Assembly (NCBI RefSeq): GCF_013167955.1
Contig: NZ_BLWF01000002.1
Location: forward strand, 62,001-126,000
DNA: 64,000 nt
Source of the DNA: Thermanaeromonas sp. C210
GTDB taxonomy: Bacteria; Bacillota; DSM-521; Neomoorellales; Neomoorellaceae
Reading direction: 5' to 3'
Positions 27,424 through 35,689 of this stretch are shown piece by piece. The notes under the pieces were generated by a model. The model had not been told where the DNA came from. It worked only from the letters and a program-made list of their open reading frames with translations, and did not search any database. Each line of letters opens with the position of its first letter. Within the stretch, counting starts at the first letter, position 1. Position numbers and translations under genes: made by a program.

Positions 27424-28167
27424 CTACCGCCGCAGCTCTATGATGAACTGGCTTCTATCTCCTCGGTAACGGGCAATAGAGAACTCCACGGCCCGGTTAT
27501 ACTGGTCCCAGCCTACCGATTTGGAAAGCTGTAAGGGCGCACCTACTTCCGTTTCCAGAAGCTTGGCCAGCTCCTCGGTAGCAGCGATAACCTCCAGAAT
27601 GCGCCTAGCCCGGCATACGCGAATACCGTACCGTGACTCCAAGGTCCTGTAGAGGGAGTTATTGTTAAGGTCGTGTTCATGAAGATTCGGGCAATACTTC
27701 TGGGGTACGAAAGTGGTCACCACCACAATGGGGGTGCCCTCCACCCGGCGCAGACGCTCCAGACGGTAAACCGGTTCCTCATGGGCCAGAGACAGAAAGG
27801 CAGCTACCGTCTTGGAGGCCGGCACTACCTCCAGCTCCAACACCTGAGTAGTAGCGCTGAGGCCCTTTTGTTCCATTTCTTCGGTAAAGCTGACCAGCCG
27901 CTGAAAAAAATCCTGCTGGATCTTGGGTTCGGATACAAAGGTTCCCTTGCCCCGCACGCGGTGCAAGAGGCCTTCCCGGACGAGCTCGTTTATGGCCTGG
28001 CGTACTGTGGGCCGGCTTACGCTAAACCTCTCACACAACTCATTCTCCGAGGGAAAAAGGTCTCCGGGCTGATACCTCCCTTCCTCGATCTCCTGGAGCA
28101 GCACCTGCATCAGCTGATAGTAGAGGGGTATGCGGGGATCCATGTTCAAGCCTCGGTGAACTGCCAT
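27424..28167 (-). CDS. GntR-family transcriptional regulator, HutC/UTRA type
   Basis: Probable repressor of the carbohydrate island. The 247-residue product has an N-terminal winged helix (YQLMQVLLQEIEEGRY, FSVSRPTVRQAINELVREGL near residues 48-68, RVRGKGTFVSEP) and a C-terminal UTRA ligand domain (EEPVYRLERLRRVEGTPIVV near 130, ending AVEFSIARYRGDRSQFII), the usual layout for sugar- or histidine-responsive members. ATG 28167 has GGAAGGGAG upstream. One palindromic site lies about 100 bases upstream of its start and a near-copy before the importer, which suggests autoregulation and control of the transporter. The effector is unknown. Confidence 0.92.
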   Translation of the reverse strand: MAVHRGLNMDPRIPLYYQLMQVLLQEIEEGRYQPGDLFPSENELCERFSVSRPTVRQAINELVREGLLHRVRGKGTFVSEPKIQQDFFQRLVSFTEEMEQKGLSATTQVLELEVVPASKTVAAFLSLAHEEPVYRLERLRRVEGTPIVVVTTFVPQKYCPNLHEHDLNNNSLYRTLESRYGIRVCRARRILEVIAATEELAKLLETEVGAPLQLSKSVGWDQYNRAVEFSIARYRGDRSQFIIELRR

Positions 28168-28262
28168 GTTCTCCCTTCCTTACCCTATTTGGTCTGTGGA
28201 GTGCTTTCCTTAAGAAGCCATGCTGCTCGGCCGCGTCCTTCCCTTCTCCATCGGTTAGCATC

Positions 28263-28286
28263 TTGTGTTTACATCTTGATGTTATA
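28263..28286 (-). promoter_or_regulatory. candidate GntR operator, regulator copy
   Basis: Palindrome ACATC-TT-GATGT at 28271-28282 within a 24-base block nearly identical to that at 26393-26416. In the minus direction TTGCCA lies upstream, and TAACAT, 16 bases further, would be a -10 overlapping the palindrome. Binding would therefore block transcription of the gntR gene itself. Confidence 0.72.
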
Positions 28287-28387
28287 TTATTCGCCCTCCT
28301 TGGCAAAATTCCTGCTGCTCCGTTATGAAAAAACAAAAAATATGCCGGCAAGGGTTACCCAACATCGTGCTGCATAAAAGATGGGAA

Positions 28388-29041
28388 TTAATCCAGGGGA
28401 GCGGCCGATTTACCTTCACAGCCGGTGTACAGCCCCGTCCGGCGGGCATGTTTAACCGTAAGGCGGGGATCCAAGGCCATTACTACCTCTTCGGGCCGAA
28501 CGGTGCCTTGAGGACCACAGGCTAGAAGCATGTCAAGGGTATGGGGCCCCTCTAGGTCCACCCGGTAAATGCCGGGCCGGATATCTACCTGCCGGGGTCC
28601 CTCTTTCGTCCGCCGGCAGATGATGGCCTTTTCCTGAGCCAGGAGGGCATCCAATCTTTGGCGCAGCTCCCCGGGAGGCAGTCCCTCCACTTCCACCCGG
28701 TAGGCAGCACAGCGGACGGCTTCTCCCAGGGTGGGCTCGCCGGGTGAAAGGGCCCTGATGGTCAGAACCTCGAGCCCTAGGGGCAGCTGGCCTGCGAGGG
28801 CCTTCAAGACTTCCCTCGCCTCCATGGGTTCCGCCAGCTCCAGGTCGAGATATTCCGCCTCGCTTTCCAGGCCCACGGCCAGGGCCGGTCCGAAGGATAT
28901 ACGTGGATGGGGATTAAAACCTTGGCTCAAAGCCAGGGGAAGATCCGCCCGCCGCGCAGCCCGCTGGAAGGCGCGCATTACTTCCAGCTGGCTCAAGAAA
29001 CGCCCCTCTCCTCGCTTCGCGAATTTAATCCGCAGCCGCAA
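28388..29041 (-). CDS. TIGR03936/DUF2344 radical-SAM-associated protein
   Basis: A 217-residue protein of the family that always accompanies the large TIGR03960 radical SAM enzyme; its function is not established. The N-terminal block LRIKFAKRGEGRFLSQLEVM and the ALSQGFNPHPRISFGPALAVG block near residue 40 are the family marks. The start is TTG at 29041, inside the 3' end of the radical SAM gene (17-base overlap). The gene usually continues into rng (RNase G) and rplU in this group, but here the carbohydrate island follows. Confidence 0.9.
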   Translation of the reverse strand: MRLRIKFAKRGEGRFLSQLEVMRAFQRAARRADLPLALSQGFNPHPRISFGPALAVGLESEAEYLDLELAEPMEAREVLKALAGQLPLGLEVLTIRALSPGEPTLGEAVRCAAYRVEVEGLPPGELRQRLDALLAQEKAIICRRTKEGPRQVDIRPGIYRVDLEGPHTLDMLLACGPQGTVRPEEVVMALDPRLTVKHARRTGLYTGCEGKSAAPLD

Positions 29042-30902
29042 GACGCCCCTCCCCCTTTAGCTGCAAGCGCACGTTCAGTCCGGGACATACCCCGCAGGCC
29101 GCACACCGCCCCGAACGACAATCCCGGGTTACTTCCCCCGCCATGGCCCGGCGGTGCTCTTCTTGGAGAAATCTTTTGCTTACACCGAAATCCAGGTGAT
29201 CCCAGGGGAGTTTTTCGTCATAATCCCTGCGCCGGTAGGCGTAAAAGGCGGGATCTACCCCGGCGTTTTCCCAGGCCCTTTGCCATATCTCGTAGCGGAA
29301 GTGTTCCGACCACCCTTCCAGTCTGGCTCCCCTTCGCCAGGCCTCCAGGATAACCGGGGCCAGCCGCCGGTCACCCCTGGCCAAGACTGCCTCCAGGAAG
29401 CTCATCTCCGGCTGGTGCCAGCTGAACTGCAGGCCGGGACCTTTGAGGCGGGATCGCAGGAAACCCTGTTTCTCCTTTAGTTCTTTTAAGCCGTCCTGGG
29501 GCTCCCACTGAAAAGGGGTATGGGGTTTGGGGACGAAGGAAGAAACGCTTACGGTAACCGTGGGCTTTTTGCCCTTGCTTAACCGCCGCCCCTGTTCCAA
29601 CACCTGCCGGGCCAGCTCTCCTATTCCCTCCAGATCCTCGTCGGTTTCCGTAGGCAATCCGATCATAAAATAGAGTTTAATATGGTGCCAACCGGCGGCA
29701 AAGGCCTCGCCGGTGGCTGAAAGAAGATCCTCGGCCGTTACTCCCTTATTGATCACATCCCGCAGGCGCTGGCTTCCGGCCTCCGGAGCAAAGGTGAGGG
29801 TGCTCTTCTTGCGGAACCGCTGGAGGGCCTGGGCCAGCCTCACGCTGAAGGCGTCCACCCGCAGAGAAGGGAGGGAAACCGCGATGCCCCGGGAAGCGTA
29901 GGCCTCCGCCAGGGACCGCGCCAGGGCTTCGATGCAGGAATAATCAGCCGTGCTGAGGGAGGTGAGGGAGATTTCCTCATACCCCGTGTGCCGGACCAGC
30001 TCCGCCGCCTGGCGCAGCAGCACCTCCACATCCCTCTCCCGCACCGGCCGGTAAATGGCTCCGGCCTGGCAGAAGCGGCATCCCCGGGTGCAGCCCCGCA
30101 TCACCTCCAGCATAATGCGGTCGTGGACCACCTCCAGATAGGGCACGATGGGCCGCGTGGGGAAATAGGCCCGGTCCAGGTCGTCCACCACCGCTTTCCT
30201 TACCCTTGGCGGAGCTTCGGGCCTCACGGTCCTTATCTCGGCTACAGTCCCGTCCTGCCGGTAACCGACCTCGTAAAAGGACGGCACGTAGACCCCCGGC
30301 AAGGCAGCGGCCCGGCGCAGGAATTCCGCCCGGTCTGTACGCGAGGCGGGGGAATCCTTAAGTTCGGCCACGATCTCCAACAGCGAAGGGAGTACCTCTT
30401 CGCCGTCCCCTAAAACGAAACAATCGAAGAAAGGGGCCAGGGGCTCGGGATTACAAGCGCAGGGTCCGCCCCCGATCACCAGAGGATGGCCGGAGCGGCG
30501 CTCGGCGGCCAATAAGGGTATGCCGGCCAGGTCCAACATATGGAGTACGGTGGTATAGCTCAGCTCATACTGGAGAGTAAAGCCGACAACGTCGAACTCG
30601 GCCAACGGTCGGTGAGACTCCAGGGAAAAGAGGGGGAGCCCCTCCTGCTTCAAGATCCCGGCCAGGTCCGGCCCCGGAGCGAAGACCCGCTCCATAAGCA
30701 TGTTTTCCCTTTCGTTTACCGCTCCGTAGAGGACGGCCAATCCGAGGTGGGACATACCCACTTCGTATAAGTCCGGAAAGGCAAAGGCCATGCGCACCGG
30801 GGTCTTATCCCAATCCTTATGTACGCTATTCCACTCTGTTCCCAAATAGCGGGACGGCTTTTCTACCCGGGGCAGTATTTTCTCTCTTATATATTCCTGC
30901 AA
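29025..30902 (-). CDS. TIGR03960-family B12-binding-like radical SAM protein
   Basis: Large radical SAM protein with an N-terminal cobalamin-binding-like domain (PDLYEVGMSHLGLAVLYGAV near residue 35) and a radical SAM core with CTRGCRFCQAG (CX3CX2C) near 270, an EVMRG-type strand before it, and later SLSTADYS and FAPEAGSQRLRDVINKG blocks. The C-terminus has an extra cysteine group, CRSGRCAACGVCPG, which may bind metal or iron-sulfur. Reaction unknown. The frame opens at ATG 30944, which lacks a ribosome site and abuts a TATACT box; TTG 30902 has AAGGAG nine bases upstream and gives the usual family N-terminus, so it is preferred. Confidence 0.9.
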   Translation of the reverse strand: MQEYIREKILPRVEKPSRYLGTEWNSVHKDWDKTPVRMAFAFPDLYEVGMSHLGLAVLYGAVNERENMLMERVFAPGPDLAGILKQEGLPLFSLESHRPLAEFDVVGFTLQYELSYTTVLHMLDLAGIPLLAAERRSGHPLVIGGGPCACNPEPLAPFFDCFVLGDGEEVLPSLLEIVAELKDSPASRTDRAEFLRRAAALPGVYVPSFYEVGYRQDGTVAEIRTVRPEAPPRVRKAVVDDLDRAYFPTRPIVPYLEVVHDRIMLEVMRGCTRGCRFCQAGAIYRPVRERDVEVLLRQAAELVRHTGYEEISLTSLSTADYSCIEALARSLAEAYASRGIAVSLPSLRVDAFSVRLAQALQRFRKKSTLTFAPEAGSQRLRDVINKGVTAEDLLSATGEAFAAGWHHIKLYFMIGLPTETDEDLEGIGELARQVLEQGRRLSKGKKPTVTVSVSSFVPKPHTPFQWEPQDGLKELKEKQGFLRSRLKGPGLQFSWHQPEMSFLEAVLARGDRRLAPVILEAWRRGARLEGWSEHFRYEIWQRAWENAGVDPAFYAYRRRDYDEKLPWDHLDFGVSKRFLQEEHRRAMAGEVTRDCRSGRCAACGVCPGLNVRLQLKGEGRLAAAD

Positions 30903-31014
30903 TGGTCCTGTCTCCTTAAACGAAAAGTCACGAGACCACTTCATAGTATAGCAAAAATCTCGGCGGCAATATACCTTTCACTCATTTATGCCTGGCCTTT
31001 ACATGGAAGGTCTG

Positions 31015-31250
31015 CTTGGGCCTGGCGGTGAGCCACTCAACCCCAGCGGTATTGCCGAACTTTAGCTCGGCGGTGGGCCGAGGCCATGAGAAGCCCAGGG
31101 CGGGCAACTGAGGCAGGATCTTGGACTCTGCCGGGTAGCCCACCGGAGCCTTGAGATAAGCGGTTGTCTTGCCGGTGAGGGTTTCCGGAGCGGCCCCAAG
31201 CCAGGCAGGCTGGAGACCAAAACTGGGGTGCGCCGGACTTCTTTCGCCGC
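31015..31250 (+). repeat. dispersed repeat, copy A
   Basis: About 235 bases that align with 61075-61296 in the same orientation. Shared blocks include GGCAACTGAGGCAGGA (31103-31118 and 61171-61186), then CCGGAGCCTTGAG 39-40 bases later, and a GAGACCAA or GACC-AAAA-GGGG tail. A minus-strand frame across it (30982-31260) ends KARHK but resembles no protein I know. The element is non-coding or a decayed gene. Strand is arbitrary. Confidence 0.6.
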
Positions 31251-31277
31251 GCCAAGGCAAAGGAAGGGAGAGTACGC

Positions 31278-32153
31278 CTACCGTAGCAGTTTGCCGATAG
31301 GTTCGCCAGATCCTCCGTCATAAAGGGCCTTAAGCACCTCTCCTTCGCCCACCAGGCCTAATACCCGGCCTCCGGAACCGATTACCGCTACCAGGTTGTA
31401 TTTCCTGGGCTTAAACCGCTTCACAATTCGGATCACGGGCTCTCCTTCCCTTGCGGCTAACAGCCAAGCCTCGCCCAGGATCTTCCGTTCCTCCGGGGGG
31501 TACCCGCGCCAGAACTGACGCCAAAACAAATAAGGGGCTACCTCCTTTTCCCGGCTAGCTTCTCGGAAAATGAAAAGGGCCAGGATGACGCTCTGCAAGT
31601 CGGTGACCCGCAGGCAGAACCCGACTATGCCTCCCACGGCCAGGAGTAACGCCAGAGCCTGACCCAGCACAGCGCCTTCCAGGGTAGCTCGGCCCGCCCC
31701 CACTCGGCAGGTCCGCCAGCTACGGTAAAGGCGACCGCCGTCCAAGGGCAGACCCGGGAAAAGATTGAAAAAACCCAGCAGTAAATTGGCCTGAATAAAG
31801 AAGGCCAGCCAGGGTTCCCCCTCCCTCCCCATGAGCCGGCCCACCAGCTCCGTAATCAGAGCAAGGGTTAAACTTCCTATAGGCCCGACCAGGGCTATGC
31901 GAGCTTCTTGGTGGGGGTAAAAGGCCAGCGGGGCCGCAAAGCGGGCCACGCCGCCAAAGGGGAATAACTCTACCTTCCCGGGGATAAAGCCCACTCTACG
32001 CGCTGCAAGCACGTGCCAGGCTTCATGCCAGGCAACGGCCAAAAAAAGCAGTACAGCCTGGGGCAAAACCCCCAGCAGGAAATAAACCCCCAGGAGCAAC
32101 AAGAAATAGTCATTCACTACCAGGTTGATCCCGGCTACTTGTCCCAGGCGCAT
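31278..32153 (-). CDS. spoIVFB: SpoIVFB-like M50 intramembrane metalloprotease
   Basis: Site-2-type membrane protease; SpoIVFB in B. subtilis cleaves pro-sigma-K in the outer forespore membrane. The 291-residue product has several membrane segments, the zinc motif HEAWH within AVAWHEAWHVLAARR near residue 43, and the partner motif NLFPGLPLDGGR near 133. A C-terminal cytosolic domain from about 215 looks like half a CBS pair (NLVAVIGSGGRVLGLVGEGE). The ATG is 3 bases after the spoIVFA stop. Neighbour and size support the sporulation role over a housekeeping RseP role. Confidence 0.88.
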   Translation of the reverse strand: MRLGQVAGINLVVNDYFLLLLGVYFLLGVLPQAVLLFLAVAWHEAWHVLAARRVGFIPGKVELFPFGGVARFAAPLAFYPHQEARIALVGPIGSLTLALITELVGRLMGREGEPWLAFFIQANLLLGFFNLFPGLPLDGGRLYRSWRTCRVGAGRATLEGAVLGQALALLLAVGGIVGFCLRVTDLQSVILALFIFREASREKEVAPYLFWRQFWRGYPPEERKILGEAWLLAAREGEPVIRIVKRFKPRKYNLVAVIGSGGRVLGLVGEGEVLKALYDGGSGEPIGKLLR

Positions 32154-32156
32154 GGC

Positions 32157-32906
32157 TTAAATTTTCTCAGCCGGAGCCAGATACAGCATGGGGTCTACTG
32201 CCTGGCCGTTCTCCCGCACTTCAAAATGGAGCTGGACCGTGGAGCCCGAAGCCAGAACTGCGATGGTATCTCCCTGCTTAACCGTCTGTCCCGGACGAAC
32301 GTAGATCTTTCCCAGGGTACCGTATACCGTCACCAGACCACCGCCATGATCGATTTCCACCACCCGCACGAGGATAGGGTCTTCCCCGGCCCGGATGACC
32401 CGGCCATCCATAACCGCCCGTACAGGGCTGTCTCCCGCAGCCTTTATATCTATGCCCTTGTGGAACTGCTGGGGCTGGCCCTCCTCGGCCGGTAGCCAAC
32501 CGTAGGGTTTAATGATTTCACCCGAGACCGGCACGGCCATAGGGGGATAATCCCTTTGCTCCTGGGGTCTGAAGGCGGGCAGGGAATCCTGTTCCCCTTG
32601 AAAATCGTGGAAGACCCAGCGGTCGAAGGCATCCAGCCACAGGGCATTCCTCATGACCTGGCCCACCTGCCAGGTCTGGTCCGAGGACGGGTCCCGCAAG
32701 TAGTAGCGCAGGGCCGCCTGGAGTTGACCCGCTCCCTCTCCTTCCAGGCGGAAAACCAGAGTAATGGCCAAGAAAAGCAAGCCGGCAGCCAGAGTCTGTT
32801 TTAACAGCTGCCGGGAAAAGCGAGATGGCGGCAAGGCGCGGCCGGGACCTTTGAATTCCCCCAGGGGTGCACCCTTAAAGTCGTCCCAATCCCAATCATA
32901 ACGCAT
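32157..32906 (-). CDS. spoIVFA: SpoIVFA-like M23-domain protein
   Basis: Partner that anchors and holds SpoIVFB inactive in the spore mother cell. The 249-residue product has one membrane segment near residues 35-55 and a C-terminal M23/LytM-type domain from about residue 125 (VSGEIIKPYGW, FHKGIDIKAAGDSPV, GRVIRAGEDPILVRVVEIDHG, VYGTLGKIYVRPGQ). The metal-ligand pattern of active M23 enzymes is only partly kept (HKGID present), as expected for a non-enzymatic SpoIVFA. It is transcribed just ahead of spoIVFB. Confidence 0.85.
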   Translation of the reverse strand: MRYDWDWDDFKGAPLGEFKGPGRALPPSRFSRQLLKQTLAAGLLFLAITLVFRLEGEGAGQLQAALRYYLRDPSSDQTWQVGQVMRNALWLDAFDRWVFHDFQGEQDSLPAFRPQEQRDYPPMAVPVSGEIIKPYGWLPAEEGQPQQFHKGIDIKAAGDSPVRAVMDGRVIRAGEDPILVRVVEIDHGGGLVTVYGTLGKIYVRPGQTVKQGDTIAVLASGSTVQLHFEVRENGQAVDPMLYLAPAEKI

Positions 32907-33186
32907 TAGTCGCGGCCTCCCGGACAGGCATGTTTCTATCTAATGTTTATGCATGTCCTGCCGGACTATGCCTGCCGGTCCGTCAGCCGGGCACTGCTAT
33001 CTTTCCTGTGGACGCCGAGGAAGGTCCAACCGCCTGCCGGCAGACTTCTCCGGTTTGCGGCACGCGAGCAATTCCCGGCCCTATGGGACTATACCCCATC
33101 GAAGGCCTGCGCCGCCCCAGGGCAGGAAACACCGGCGCCGAGACCCCGGGTCCGAGCCTCTAGCCCGGTCCCCGGGGGCCCCGAAC

Positions 33187-34590
33187 CTAGAAATATAGGT
33201 CCCGGTATCCCTGTTCCAGTTGTTCGAGTTTCTCCTCCGTGGCCCGGCGCAAAGATTCCTCCTTTATTACCGCCAGGCCGGCCCGTATTACCCTTTCGCC
33301 CCGTTCCCGCAGATGAAGGGGCGCCCTCTCCAGCAGGTATTCTTTAAAGCTCAGTAGGGCGTTGGGGAGGCAGAAGTCTTGTATGCGTCCCTGCCGGGCC
33401 AGCCCCGTAAACCGGGCACCCGTCCGGCCTGCCCGGTAACAAGCAGTGCAAAAACTGGGCAGTCGCCCGCCGTCCAAGATGACCTGCAAAATGTCCTCCA
33501 AGGGGCGGTGGTCGTCTACCTCGAATTGAGCTGCCGGTTCCCCCGCCCGGGCATAGCCACCGGGACTTACACAGGACCCTGCCGACATCTGGGAAACCCC
33601 TATATTAATCAGTTCATCCCGGAGCTCCGGTCGCTCCCGGGTGGAGAGCACTATTCCCACGTAGGGCAGGGCTAGACGATAAACGGCCACCACTTTGCGA
33701 AAATCGACGTCGCTCAAGGGATAGGGTACCCCGGTCAGAACTGCTCCCAGGGCCGGCCGCAGCCGGGGTACGGAAACGGTGTGGGGGCCAGCTCCGAATT
33801 CCCTCTCCAGGGCTGCGGCATGGCTCAGGGTGGCTAGGACCTCGAAACGGTAATCATAAAGCCCGAGCAGAGGGCCGATGCCTACATCACCGAAGCCTGC
33901 CTGCATGGCGCGGTGCATGCACGTCAGGCGCCATCCGTAATCTGCTTTGACACCACTTGGATGCATGGCTATATAAGTGGGTGGGTGGTAGGTTTCCTGA
34001 AAACACTGGTATACCCCCGCCCCCGCTTCCTTTAGCCGGCGGAAATTGGCCACCGTCTGGGGAGCCACATTAATATGGACTATTCTCAAGGGGGAATAGC
34101 GGTAAACCGCCTTAATGGCCTCCACCAGATAGTCTACGTCCCTCCCCTCCCGGCCCTCACCGGATACCAGTAGTACGCGCTTAAAGCCTTTCTCGGCCAG
34201 GGCCTTCGCTTCACGTCCTATCTCCTCCGGGGTCAAGGCCCTGCGTTTAAGCTGGCGATTATCCCGCCGGAAGCCGCAGTAGAGGCAATTATTGCTACAG
34301 CGGTTGCTGATATAGAGGGGGGCAAACAAAACGATGCGCCGCCCGTATACTTTCTCCTTGACCTCTCCTGCCGCAGCATAGACCTGGGTTAGGAGGTGTT
34401 CGTCCCTCAAGTTGAGAAGGGAGGCCGCCTCTTCGAGGGTTAGTCCCCTCAAGTTTCTGGCTTTGCGCAAGATATCCTCCAGGGCCGCCGAAGAGGGCGG
34501 CGGGCTCTCCACCAACTGCTCTAAATCGTGGGGATTTACGATAGAGGTAGGGTCCCAGTTCGCCTCTGGTTTTATGGTAGCCAATTCCAT
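33187..34590 (-). CDS. HydG-like radical SAM tyrosine lyase in the thiH position
   Basis: Radical SAM enzyme that splits tyrosine. The 467-residue product has the SAM cluster motif CSNNCLYC (C98, C102, C105) and, near the C-terminus, C381-X2-C384-X22-C407 in SFCTACYRAGRTGARF and onward. The CX2CX22C group is the hallmark of HydG, which makes CO and cyanide for the [FeFe]-hydrogenase H cluster; ThiH is about 370 residues and ends differently. Yet the gene is the last of a TPP-riboswitch operon, 7 bases after thiG, where ThiH (dehydroglycine for the thiazole) is expected. No hydE, hydF or hydrogenase gene is in the window. It may serve thiamine synthesis, H-cluster assembly, or both. Confidence 0.88.
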   Translation of the reverse strand: MELATIKPEANWDPTSIVNPHDLEQLVESPPPSSAALEDILRKARNLRGLTLEEAASLLNLRDEHLLTQVYAAAGEVKEKVYGRRIVLFAPLYISNRCSNNCLYCGFRRDNRQLKRRALTPEEIGREAKALAEKGFKRVLLVSGEGREGRDVDYLVEAIKAVYRYSPLRIVHINVAPQTVANFRRLKEAGAGVYQCFQETYHPPTYIAMHPSGVKADYGWRLTCMHRAMQAGFGDVGIGPLLGLYDYRFEVLATLSHAAALEREFGAGPHTVSVPRLRPALGAVLTGVPYPLSDVDFRKVVAVYRLALPYVGIVLSTRERPELRDELINIGVSQMSAGSCVSPGGYARAGEPAAQFEVDDHRPLEDILQVILDGGRLPSFCTACYRAGRTGARFTGLARQGRIQDFCLPNALLSFKEYLLERAPLHLRERGERVIRAGLAVIKEESLRRATEEKLEQLEQGYRDLYF

Positions 34591-34597
34591 CTCCCCT

Positions 34598-35380
34598 TCA
34601 GGCTTTGGGCCGGCCTATCATGCCCTCCGTGGGGCTGCTGGGGCTGGCATAAGGCCTCTTGGGTATGCGACCGGCCAGGAACCCTTTGCGGCCGGCCTCC
34701 ACCGCCTGCTTCATGGCTTCGGCCATGAGGACGGGGTCTCGGGCCTGGGCAATGGCCGTATTGATAAGGCAGGCATCGGCGCCGATCTCCATGGCCAGGG
34801 CCGCGTCTGAGGGAGCGCCGATGCCCGCGTCCACTATTACGGGTACGTTTACCCGATCGATGATGAGTTTAATATGTTCGAAGTTAGGCAGCCCCTGGCC
34901 AGAACCGATGGGCGACCCGAGGGGCATGACCGTGGCGGCCCCGGCTTCCACCAGGCGCCGAGCCACCACCGGGTCCTGGGTAGTGTAGGGCAGCACAATG
35001 AACCCTTCCTGCACCAGTATGCGGGTGGCCTCAATGGTGGCTACCGGATCAGGAAGTAGGGTTTCTTCATCCCCTATAACTTCCAGCTTGATCATATCCG
35101 AAAGACCGGCTTCCCGGGCCAGCCTGGCCAGCCGTACCGCTTCATCCACCGTATAGGCCCCGGCGGTATTAGGCAGTAGAGTGATCTTCTTTAAATCCAG
35201 ATAATCCAAAATGGAAGGCTCATTGCTGCCCAGGTTTAGGCGCCTCACCGCTACGGTAACAATTTCAGCTCCTGAGGCCTCTATAGCCTTCTGCATAACT
35301 TCCATACTGGAATACTTACCGGTACCTACCATTAGACGGGAATTGAATTCCCTGCCGGCAATTACTAATTTATCCGTCAT
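34598..35380 (-). CDS. thiG: thiazole synthase ThiG
   Basis: Forms the thiamine thiazole phosphate from DXP, ThiS thiocarboxylate and dehydroglycine. The 260-residue TIM barrel begins [21 protein letters not shown] and contains the [18 protein letters not shown] and [20 protein letters not shown] blocks of the family; the imine-forming lysine is expected in the MVGTGKYSS[13 protein letters not shown] core (the IKLEVIGDE segment). ATG 35380. It lies between thiS and the HydG-like gene in the riboswitch-controlled operon. Confidence 0.96.
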   Translation of the reverse strand: MTDKLVIAGREFNSRLMVGTGKYSSMEVMQKAIEASGAEIVTVAVRRLNLGSNEPSILDYLDLKKITLLPNTAGAYTVDEAVRLARLAREAGLSDMIKLEVIGDEETLLPDPVATIEATRILVQEGFIVLPYTTQDPVVARRLVEAGAATVMPLGSPIGSGQGLPNFEHIKLIIDRVNVPVIVDAGIGAPSDAALAMEIGADACLINTAIAQARDPVLMAEAMKQAVEAGRKGFLAGRIPKRPYASPSSPTEGMIGRPKA

Positions 35381-35443
35381 CTCTTAAACCTCCTCAAAGC
35401 TATTTAACCTTTTCCCCCTGGTCTGCCTGAAAGGGGGGACATA

Positions 35444-35644
35444 TTAACCGCCTCCTACAAAACGGACGATCTCGATCTCATCCCCTTCCTGCAACACCAC
35501 CTTCTCGTACTCCTGCTTGGGTACGATGGCCCGATTGCGCTCCAGGGCCATATAACGATAGTCGATACCCAGTTGCCGGAGCAGCCCGGCCACGGTCGTG
35601 CCCGGGTGGACCTCCCTTTTCTCACCATTCACCATAATCTGCAT
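35444..35644 (-). CDS. thiS: sulfur carrier protein ThiS
   Basis: A 66-residue beta-grasp protein ending in GGG, the C-terminal glycine that receives sulfur as a thiocarboxylate. The opening MQIMVNGEKREVH and the RNRAIVPKQEYEKVVLQEGD block are typical ThiS. It lies between thiE and thiG. No ThiF adenylyltransferase is in this operon, so activation must be by an enzyme coded elsewhere, perhaps shared with the MoaD-like protein at 18.0 kb (inference). Confidence 0.94.
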   Translation of the reverse strand: MQIMVNGEKREVHPGTTVAGLLRQLGIDYRYMALERNRAIVPKQEYEKVVLQEGDEIEIVRFVGGG

Positions 35645-35689
35645 CTTTCTTGCAACCCTCCTTTTCTTTTCGGCTTATCCTCCCCGAGC

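Noticed and set aside
30982-31260. 92-codon minus-strand frame next to spoIVFB
   Set aside because: It lies wholly in repeat copy A, has no ribosome site, and resembles no protein family; the DNA repeat explains it better.
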